The translations under genes were made by a program, and so were the position numbers. Shown here piece by piece: positions 43,387 to 49,746 of a stretch of DNA of 51,082 nt; position 1 is the stretch's first letter, and each line of letters starts with the position of its first letter. The stretch is from Rhodocyclaceae bacterium UBA2250. GTDB lineage: Bacteria; Pseudomonadota; Gammaproteobacteria; Burkholderiales; Rhodocyclaceae. Under the pieces are notes generated by a model. The model saw only the letters and a list, made by a program, of their open reading frames with translations, was not told where the DNA came from and searched no databases. Location: contig DDXW01000031.1 in the NCBI GenBank assembly GCA_002347285.1, forward strand, positions 40,576 to 91,657. The letters run 5' to 3'.

Positions 43387-44837
43387 TGGACTTCTTCATC
43401 CTCACCCTCGCCATCCCGCTGTGCGCCGGCATCCTGCTGTCCTTCGCCGGCGAACGCGCCTGGGCGCCGCACATCAACGTGCTGGCCAGCACGGCGACCT
43501 TCCTGTCCGCCGCCGGGCTGACGGCCGAGATCGTCGCCGCCGGCCCGCGCTTCGCCTTCGGCGAGCTGTTCTTCATCGACTCGATGAACGTCTTCTTCGT
43601 CGCGCTGACCGCCTTCGTCGGCATGACCACGGCGATCTTCTCCGATCCCTACATGAAGAACGACCGCTCGCACGGCAAGCTGACGCCGGGCCGCCTGCGG
43701 TTGTACAAGAGCATGTTCCAGCTCTTCATGTGCACCATGCTGGTGGCGCTGACCACCAACAACCTCGGCATCCTGTGGGTGGCGATGGAGGCGGCGACGC
43801 TCACCACCGTGCTGCTCGTCTCGCTCTACCGCACGCCGGCGTCGCTCGAGGCGGCGTGGAAATACTTCATCCTGTGCGGCGTCGGCATCGCCCAGGCGCT
43901 GTTCGGCACCATCCTGCTCTACTTCGCCGCCGAGCGCGTGCTCGGCGAGACCGGCACGGCGCTGCTGTGGACGCACCTGGTCGACGTCAAGGGCAGCCTC
44001 GACCCGACCATCATGTCGCTGGCCTTCATCTTCCTGCTGGTCGGCTACGGCACCAAGGTCGGCCTCGCGCCGATGCACAACTGGCTGCCTGACGCGCACG
44101 CCGAGGGCCCGACGCCGGTCTCCGCCGTGCTGTCCGGCCTGCTGCTCAACGTCGCGCTCTACGCCATCCTGCGCTGCAAGGTGCTCGCCGACGGCGCGCT
44201 GCCCGGCGGCTTCGCCGGCGACCTGATGATGGGCTTCGGCCTGTTCACGCTGCTCGCCGCCGCCTTCTTCCTCAGCCGGCAGAAGGACATCAAGCGCATG
44301 TTCGCCTACTCGTCGATCGAGCACATGGGCATCATCACCTTCGCCTTCGGCATGGGCGGGGCGGTGGCCAACTTCGCCGGCCTGCTGCACATGACGATGC
44401 ACTCGCTGGTCAAGTCGGCGATCTTCTTCGCGGTCGGCCACGCGGCGCAGAAGTGCGGCACGCAGAACATGGAGGACATCCGCGGCCTGCTGAAGATCAA
44501 CCCGCTGATCGGCTGGGGCCTGATGCTCGGCACGCTGGCCATCCTCGGCATGCCGCCGTTCGGCGTGTTCGCCAGCGAATTCATGATCCTCACCCACGCG
44601 ATGAAGTTCCATCCCTGGGCCACGCCGCTGCTGCTGCTCGGCCTCGGCGTCGCCTTCGCCGCCATCTTCGCCAAGGTGCAGCCGATGGTGTTCGGCGAAT
44701 CGGAGGCCAAGCGCCTGCCGCACGCGCCGGCGATCACCCCGGTGTTCGTCCACCTCGGCCTGGCGCTGATGATGGGCCTGTGGATTCCCCCCTACCTGAC
44801 GCGCTGGTTCCACGAAGCCGCGCGCATGCTGGGCTGA
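43386..44837 (+). CDS. hyfF: Hydrogenase-4 component F-like antiporter subunit
   Basis: 483 residues, second NuoL/M/N-type subunit. Glu135 in VAMEAATLTTVLL and Lys224 in YGTKVGLAPMHNWLPDAH are conserved, giving a complete proton-channel pattern, and FAYSSIEHMGIITF with LLHMTMHSLVKSAIFFAVG follows. Two such subunits (HyfB and HyfF) imply at least two pumping channels. It overlaps the hyfE stop, and hyfG starts 5 nt after its stop. Confidence 0.9.
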   Translation: MDFFILTLAIPLCAGILLSFAGERAWAPHINVLASTATFLSAAGLTAEIVAAGPRFAFGELFFIDSMNVFFVALTAFVGMTTAIFSDPYMKNDRSHGKLTPGRLRLYKSMFQLFMCTMLVALTTNNLGILWVAMEAATLTTVLLVSLYRTPASLEAAWKYFILCGVGIAQALFGTILLYFAAERVLGETGTALLWTHLVDVKGSLDPTIMSLAFIFLLVGYGTKVGLAPMHNWLPDAHAEGPTPVSAVLSGLLLNVALYAILRCKVLADGALPGGFAGDLMMGFGLFTLLAAAFFLSRQKDIKRMFAYSSIEHMGIITFAFGMGGAVANFAGLLHMTMHSLVKSAIFFAVGHAAQKCGTQNMEDIRGLLKINPLIGWGLMLGTLAILGMPPFGVFASEFMILTHAMKFHPWATPLLLLGLGVAFAAIFAKVQPMVFGESEAKRLPHAPAITPVFVHLGLALMMGLWIPPYLTRWFHEAARMLG

Positions 44838-44842
44838 ACGTC

Positions 44843-46402
44843 ATGCGCTTCCACGCCGAACCGATCGACTTCGAACGCCAGCCCGGCGTCGGCGCGCCGC
44901 TCTGGCGCGGCCGCGCCGCCGACGGCGAGGACCTGCTGCGCTTCGCCATCTCGGTGCACCGCCACGACGGCCGCCTGTGCGCGCTGTGGGGCAGCGACGA
45001 GCGCTCCAATGGCCATGGCTTCCGCGTCCATGCCATCTTCGCGCTCGACGAAGGCTGGCAGTACCTGACGCTCGATTTGCCGGCAGATGATCCTGTCTAT
45101 CCGGATCTGTCGGGCGTCTTCGCGGCGGCGAACCGCATGCAGCGCGCCACCTTCGATCTGGTCGGCATCCGCCACGACGGCGAGGACCAGCGTCCCTGGC
45201 TGCGCCATGGCGGCTGGCCGGCCGACTGGTTCCCGCTGCGCCACGATGCGGGCGATTCCCCGGCGCATGAGAACCGGCCGACGGATTACGAGTTTGTCAA
45301 AGTCGGCGGCGAGGGTGCGCACGAGATTCCGGTCGGCCCGATCCACGCCGGCATCATCGAGCCGGGCCACTTCCGCTTCACCGTGGTGGGCGAGCGCGTG
45401 CTGCGCCTCGAGCAGCGCCTCGGCTATCTGCACAAGGGCACCGAGCGCCGCCTCGCCGGCGCCGACTTTTCGACGGGCGCGAAGCTGGTCGGCCGCGTTT
45501 CCGGCGACAGCACCTGCGCCTTCGCCTGGGCCTTCGCCGGTGCGGTCGAAGCCGCCTGCGGCGTCGAGCCCAGCCCGCGCGCGCTGCACCTGCGCGCGCT
45601 GCTGCTCGAGCGCGAGCGCGTCGCCAACCATCTTGGCGATCTCGGCATGCTCGGCAACGACGCGGCCTTCGGCTTCGGCCTCTCGCAGTTCTTCCGCCTC
45701 AAGGAAGACTGGGTGCGGCTCAACGCCCAAGTCTTCGGCCACCGCTTCCTGATGGACCGCATCGTGCCCGGCGGCGTCGCCGTCGACGCCGATGCCGCCG
45801 GTCTCGCCGCGATCGCTGGACAGGCCGAAACCATCGAGCGCGAAGTGCGCGAGTTGCAACGCATCTACGACGAGCACGCCGGCCTGCAGGACCGCTTCCT
45901 CACTCTCGGTCCGATCGACGCGGCGCTGGTGCGGGAGTTGTCGCTCTCCGGCATGGCGGCGCGCGCCACCGGCCTGCTGCTCGACGCGCGCTGCCACCGC
46001 CACGGCTATGCTCCCCCCGCGCCGTGGGGCACGCTGGCGGTGCGCCCGGCCTCCGACGAACGCGGCGACGTCGCCGCGCGCGTGGCGGTGCGCTTCGCCG
46101 AGGTCTACGAATCGCTGCGCCTGATCCGCCTGCTGGCGGCCGGCCTGCCGGGCGGCGAGTTGCGCGTCGAAGTGGCGCCGGTGCCCGGTGCTGCCGGCGT
46201 CGGCGTGATCGAAGGCTGGCGCGGCGAAGTGATCGTCGGCGTGCAACTCGGCGCCGACGGCCGCATCGCGCGCTGCCATCCGCACGATCCTTCGTGGCAG
46301 GCGTGGCCGGCGCTCGAGCACGCGGTGCTCAGGGACATCGTTCCCGACTTTCCGCTCATCAACAAGTCGTTCAACCTCTCGTATTCGGGGCAGGACATCT
46401 GA
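44843..46402 (+). CDS. hyfG: Hydrogenase-4 large subunit-like protein without the nickel site (NuoCD fusion type)
   Basis: 519 residues: NuoC-like domain (about 1-150) and NuoD/large-subunit domain (about 160-519). EPGHFRF and YLHKGTERR (residues 173-203) fit the family. The first nickel motif, ERICGIC in hydrogenases, reads GRVSGDS (217-223), so both Cys are Ser220 and Ser223. At the C-terminus, where formate hydrogenlyases have DPCYSC, the sequence is NLSYSG (511-516), Ser513 and Gly516. All four ligands are gone, so it cannot carry a NiFe centre; this fits energy-converting-hydrogenase-related complexes. No maturation tail is left. Its substrate is unknown. Confidence 0.87.
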   Translation: MRFHAEPIDFERQPGVGAPLWRGRAADGEDLLRFAISVHRHDGRLCALWGSDERSNGHGFRVHAIFALDEGWQYLTLDLPADDPVYPDLSGVFAAANRMQRATFDLVGIRHDGEDQRPWLRHGGWPADWFPLRHDAGDSPAHENRPTDYEFVKVGGEGAHEIPVGPIHAGIIEPGHFRFTVVGERVLRLEQRLGYLHKGTERRLAGADFSTGAKLVGRVSGDSTCAFAWAFAGAVEAACGVEPSPRALHLRALLLERERVANHLGDLGMLGNDAAFGFGLSQFFRLKEDWVRLNAQVFGHRFLMDRIVPGGVAVDADAAGLAAIAGQAETIEREVRELQRIYDEHAGLQDRFLTLGPIDAALVRELSLSGMAARATGLLLDARCHRHGYAPPAPWGTLAVRPASDERGDVAARVAVRFAEVYESLRLIRLLAAGLPGGELRVEVAPVPGAAGVGVIEGWRGEVIVGVQLGADGRIARCHPHDPSWQAWPALEHAVLRDIVPDFPLINKSFNLSYSGQDI

Positions 46403-46404
46403 CC

Positions 46405-46923
46405 ATGTGGCCCGTCCTCAAACGCATCCTCAAGACCGGCATCGTCAGCGAGCCCGCGCCCGAGGCGGGCGATGTCCATCGTGAAGTCGACCGGCTCAAT
46501 GATGAGATCCTGCGCATCGTCGGACGCGCGCTGACGATCCGCGAGGTCGACGCCGGCTCCTGCAACGCCTGCGAACTCGAGATCCACGCGCTCAACAATC
46601 CCTACTACAACCTCGAGGGCCGCGGCATCAAGTTCGTCGCCAGCCCGCGCCACGCCGACATGCTGCTGGTCACCGGCCCGGTGACGAAGAACATGGAGAA
46701 CGCGCTGAAGATCGCCTACGACAGCACGCCCGACCCGAAACTGGTCGTCGCCGTCGGCGATTGCGGCTGCGGCTGCGGCGAGGTCGGCGCGCTGTTCGGC
46801 CCGAACTACGCAACGTGCGGGGCGGTCGAGAACGTCATCCCCGTCGACGTGCGCGTGCCCGGCTGCCCGCCGACGCCGCTCGCGCTGCTGCAGGGCATCC
46901 TCGCCGCGGTCAGGACGCGCTGA
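46405..46923 (+). CDS. hyfI: Hydrogenase-4 small subunit-like protein (NuoB-like)
   Basis: 172 residues, starting 2 nt after the hyfG stop. Cysteines sit in the pattern of the proximal [4Fe-4S] cluster: Cys53 and Cys56 in GSCNACELE, Cys120/122/124 in GDCGCGCG, Cys138 and Cys154 in PGCPPTP. This is a plausible N2-type cluster ligand set (CxxC, C, C) with extra Cys. It would pass electrons to the site in HyfG. No separate ferredoxin-like HyfA or HyfH subunit follows, so electron input may be short or come from outside. Confidence 0.9.
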   Translation: MWPVLKRILKTGIVSEPAPEAGDVHREVDRLNDEILRIVGRALTIREVDAGSCNACELEIHALNNPYYNLEGRGIKFVASPRHADMLLVTGPVTKNMENALKIAYDSTPDPKLVVAVGDCGCGCGEVGALFGPNYATCGAVENVIPVDVRVPGCPPTPLALLQGILAAVRTR

Positions 46924-46930
46924 GCGCTGG

Positions 46931-46945
46931 AAACTCGGCGCCGGC
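46931..46945 (-). repeat. Dispersed 15-mer, copy 4
   Basis: Plus-strand AAACTCGGCGCCGGC, 7 nt after the hyfI stop, in the gap before the DsrC-like gene. Confidence 0.6.
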
Positions 46946-46986
46946 AGGGCGGCGGCCAAGGCCACAGCTCATGCCATCGTTCCCTC

Positions 46987-47015
46987 TTGACATCGGCCTT
47001 CGACAAGCCTAGAAA
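46987..47015 (+). promoter_or_regulatory. Sigma-70-type promoter for the DsrC-like gene
   Basis: TTGACA (46987-46992), 17-nt spacer, TAGAAA (47010-47015). Predicted start near 47022, about 50 nt before the ATG, so the gene is likely transcribed apart from the hyf block. Confidence 0.6.
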
Positions 47016-47071
47016 TAGTAGAGCGTAATAGTCGGATATTGTCTCCCCAACCCACCCCACAGGAGGCTGCC

Positions 47072-47437
47072 ATGTACGACATCAACAAGGCCATCGCGAA
47101 CGCCAACCTGGACCGGCAGGATCCGAACGGCAACATGCTCGGTCTCGACCACTGGTCGCCGCTCACGGCGCGGCAGATCGCGGCCGAGGAGGGCATCGAG
47201 CTCGACGAGGCGCATTGGACGGTCGTCTTCTGCCTGCGCGAGCGCTACCGCGCCAGCGGCGAGCACTGGACGGCGCGCATGCTGACGCGCGCGCTCGCCG
47301 AGGATTTCGCCGATCTCGGCGGCCGGCGCTATCTCTACCAGCTCTTCCCGCGCGGGCCGATCGTGCAGGGCTGCCGCATCGCCGGCCTGCCGCTGCCGGA
47401 AGGCACGCTCAGCGCGTCGTTCGGCAGCGTCCATTGA
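47072..47437 (+). CDS. DsrC/TusE-like protein lacking the C-terminal cysteine
   Basis: 121 residues; ATG 47072 follows AGGAGG (47061-47066). DsrC/TusE features are GLDHWSPLTARQIAAEEGI, EHWTVVFCLRERY and the C-terminal FPRGPIVQGCRIAGLP. The conserved Cys101 (the CysB position) is present, but the usual penultimate Cys is replaced by a tail ending ASFGSVH. Without it the protein cannot form the DsrC intramolecular disulfide or act as a TusE sulfur carrier; it fits the regulatory-type relatives of the family. Cys54 is an extra. It follows the hyf block at 148 nt with its own promoter. Confidence 0.82.
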   Translation: MYDINKAIANANLDRQDPNGNMLGLDHWSPLTARQIAAEEGIELDEAHWTVVFCLRERYRASGEHWTARMLTRALAEDFADLGGRRYLYQLFPRGPIVQGCRIAGLPLPEGTLSASFGSVH

Positions 47438-47465
47438 GGCGCGCCGCCCCGCTGGCGCCGGGTTT

Positions 47466-48470
47466 CTACTCGTCGGCTTCGCGCAGCAGCCGGAAGCCGA
47501 CCAGCGGATAGCGCGTCTGCGGCGTGTTCCAGTTGCGGAAGGTGCAGCGCAGGTAGAGCGGCCAGGTGTGCCACGAGCCGCCGCGCCGCACCCGCACGTC
47601 GCCGGTTTCCGGCCCCCGCGGGTCTTCGAGCGGAGAGACCGCGTAGTAGATGTCGTCGTGCCAGTCGGCCGTCCATTCCCAGACGTTGCCGATCATGTCG
47701 TGGAGGCCGAAGTCGTTCGGCGCGAAGCTGCCGACCGGCGCGGTGAACGCGAACTTGTCGCGCTGCTCGAGCGCGAATTCCTCCCAGTGCGGCCAGTGCC
47801 GCGCCGTGTCGGGATCGAAGGCGTTGGCGATGCGGCCGAGCTGGCGCGGGTCGTCGCCGTTGTGGTAGCGCGTCCGCGCGCCGGCCAGGCAGGCGTACTC
47901 CCATTCGGCCTCGGTCGGCAGGCGGTAGCGGCGGCCCTCCTGCTCGGTGAGCCAGTCGGCCAGCGCGACCGCGTCGTGCCAGGTGACGTTGACCACCGGA
48001 TGGCTGTCGTCCTGCGCGAAGCCGGGATTGCGCCACGAATATTTCGGGTCGCGTCCCTCGAAGGTGTCGCCGCGCGGCGAGCGCGCGGGGTCGTGGAAGG
48101 GATTGAAGCCGTAGGCGCCCGTGCCGTCGCGTTCCGATTCGGGGACGTAGCCGGACAGCTCGACGAACCTGCGGAACTGGCCGACGGTAACCTCGTGGCG
48201 GCCGAGATCGAACGCCCGCGTGATGCGCACCGGATGCGCCGGCGTCTCGTCGGCGAGCTGGCGCAGGCGCTGCGGGCCGTACTGCGGGAAGGCGCGCGCG
48301 AGCGACTCGACGCTCTCGGCGCGGCCCATCGTGAACTCGCCGGCCGGCACGCGCACGAAGCGCATGCCGAGCTGGCCCTCGGCGACGTCGGGCCGGCCGC
48401 CCTCGGGCAGCGTCACGCAGGCGGAAAGCAGGAAGGCGACGGCAACGGTCAGCAGGTTCGGCAGGCGCAT
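47466..48470 (-). CDS. SUMF1/FGE-fold lipoprotein
   Basis: 334 residues from ATG 48470. Signal peptide with lipobox LLSAC (Cys18), so a lipoprotein. FGE-sulfatase fold: FVRVPAGEFTMG, PAHPVRITRAFDLGRHEVTVGQF, HPVVNVTWHDAVALADWL, YRLPTEAEWEYACLAG, IGNVWEWTADWH and RRGGSWHTWPLYLRCTFR to VGFRLLRE. Genuine formylglycine-generating enzymes have two active Cys after RGGSW (YLCxxSYC); here those positions are Thr and Leu. So it is probably a binding or structural member rather than a sulfatase activator. Convergent with the DsrC-like gene, 28 nt apart; 4 nt after the dehydrogenase stop. Confidence 0.8.
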   Translation of the reverse strand: MRLPNLLTVAVAFLLSACVTLPEGGRPDVAEGQLGMRFVRVPAGEFTMGRAESVESLARAFPQYGPQRLRQLADETPAHPVRITRAFDLGRHEVTVGQFRRFVELSGYVPESERDGTGAYGFNPFHDPARSPRGDTFEGRDPKYSWRNPGFAQDDSHPVVNVTWHDAVALADWLTEQEGRRYRLPTEAEWEYACLAGARTRYHNGDDPRQLGRIANAFDPDTARHWPHWEEFALEQRDKFAFTAPVGSFAPNDFGLHDMIGNVWEWTADWHDDIYYAVSPLEDPRGPETGDVRVRRGGSWHTWPLYLRCTFRNWNTPQTRYPLVGFRLLREADE

Positions 48471-48474
48471 GCGC

Positions 48475-49680
48475 TCAGATCCTCTCGGCAAGAATGGCGG
48501 TCAGTTCGGCGTCGGCGAGCGCGACCGGGTTGGTCCGCATGCTGCTGCCGCGGCTGTGGGCGACGATGCGCGGCAGGTCGCCGGCGGCGATGCCGTAGGC
48601 CGCGAGGCGGGGCAGGGCGAGCCGCGCCTCCCACTCGCGCAGCGTGGCGACGAGGAAGGCGCGCGCGTCGTCGCCGTTGAGCCCCTTCTGCATCGCGAAG
48701 CGGCGGCCGATCTCGGCGTATTTCGGCAGCGCCGGGCTGTCGGGGAATCGTTCCTTGAGCGCGGCGATGTTGGCGGCCGTCGTCGCGGCGACCAGCGTGC
48801 CGCAGGCGACGCCATGCGGCACCGGGAAGAAGGCGCCGAGCGGCGCGGCCAGCCCGTGCACCGCGCCGAGCCCGGTCTGCGCCAGGCAGATGCCCGACAG
48901 CAGCGCCGCGTAGGCCATGCGTTCGCGCGCCGACGCCGACTGCTCGGCATAAAGGGACAGCAGGCTGTCCTTCACCGCCATGATGCCGCTCCTGGCGAGC
49001 GCGTCGGTCAGCGGGTTGCTGCGCGTCGACACGAAGCTCTCCAGCAATTGCGTGAAGGCGTCCATGCCGTCGGCGGCGAGCAGCGCCGGCGGGCAGCTCG
49101 CGAGCAGGTCGGGATCGACGATCGCCCATTCCGCCACCAGCTTCTCGTCGCGGAAGGATTTCTTGTACCGGCCGGCGACCGAGAGCACCGCGTTCTTGGT
49201 CGCCTCGGAGCCGGTGCCGGCGGTGGTCGGCACCGCGATGAAGGGCGTGGCCGGGCCGGCGTAAGGTAGCTCGGGGCCGACACCCTCGAGGTGGTCGAGC
49301 ACCGAGTTGCCGGGCTGGAGCAGGCCGGCGATCGCCTTGGCCGAGTCGAGCGCGCTGCCGCCGCCGATGCCGAGCACCGCGGCGAAGTCCTGCCCGCGCA
49401 GCGCGGCGACGGTCGCATCGATGAAACTCGGCGCCGGCTCGGCGGCGACGGTGACGGTTTCCCAGTCGCAGCCGCGCTGGCGCAGGGCGTCGAACAGTTC
49501 GGCCGCATGCGGCGAGTCGAGGAAGCTCTGCGCGCCGGTCACCAGCAGGAGGCGCCGGCCGTAGCCGGCGGCGATGGCGGGCAGCTTGCGCAGGGCGCCG
49601 GCGCCGAACTCGATGCGCGGCAGGCGGGCGATGGAAAACGGGACGATGGCAGGGGGGGCGATGGCGGCAGGAAGGCTCAT
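48475..49680 (-). CDS. Iron-type (group III) alcohol dehydrogenase
   Basis: 401 residues. N-terminal nucleotide domain with FGAGALRKLP, GIGGGSALDSAKAIA and PTTAGTGSEATKNAVL; C-terminal metal domain with DGMDAFTQLLESF and GLGAVHGLAAPLGAFFPVPHGVAC, giving the conserved Asp and His ligands. NAD(P)-linked oxidation/reduction of an alcohol or aldehyde; the substrate is unknown. No fused aldehyde dehydrogenase. The SUMF1-type gene follows at 4 nt, but a functional link is not evident. One exact 15-mer copy lies at 49424. Confidence 0.88.
   Translation of the reverse strand: MSLPAAIAPPAIVPFSIARLPRIEFGAGALRKLPAIAAGYGRRLLLVTGAQSFLDSPHAAELFDALRQRGCDWETVTVAAEPAPSFIDATVAALRGQDFAAVLGIGGGSALDSAKAIAGLLQPGNSVLDHLEGVGPELPYAGPATPFIAVPTTAGTGSEATKNAVLSVAGRYKKSFRDEKLVAEWAIVDPDLLASCPPALLAADGMDAFTQLLESFVSTRSNPLTDALARSGIMAVKDSLLSLYAEQSASARERMAYAALLSGICLAQTGLGAVHGLAAPLGAFFPVPHGVACGTLVAATTAANIAALKERFPDSPALPKYAEIGRRFAMQKGLNGDDARAFLVATLREWEARLALPRLAAYGIAAGDLPRIVAHSRGSSMRTNPVALADAELTAILAERI
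49424..49438 (-). repeat. Dispersed 15-mer, copy 5 (inside the dehydrogenase gene)
   Basis: Plus-strand AAACTCGGCGCCGGC, exact. Confidence 0.5.
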
Positions 49681-49732
49681 GTTGGCCGGAATCTAAGCAG
49701 CGGCCGTGCCGCTGTCAATCGGACGAATAGTT

Positions 49733-49740
49733 GCTATGCT
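49733..49740 (+). promoter_or_regulatory. Extended -10-like element before the terminal kinase gene
   Basis: TGCTATGCT-type sequence: TG at 49732-49733, TATGCT at 49735-49740, 6 nt before ATG 49747. If it is the -10, transcription would begin at or near the A of the start codon, implying a leaderless message. No ribosome-binding site is visible. Confidence 0.3.
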
Positions 49741-49746
49741 GTCTAC

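Noticed and set aside
39762..46923. Functional [NiFe] hydrogenase-4 or formate hydrogenlyase
   Set aside because: All four Ni-binding Cys of the large subunit are replaced, and no ferredoxin-like subunit, formate dehydrogenase or maturation gene is visible.
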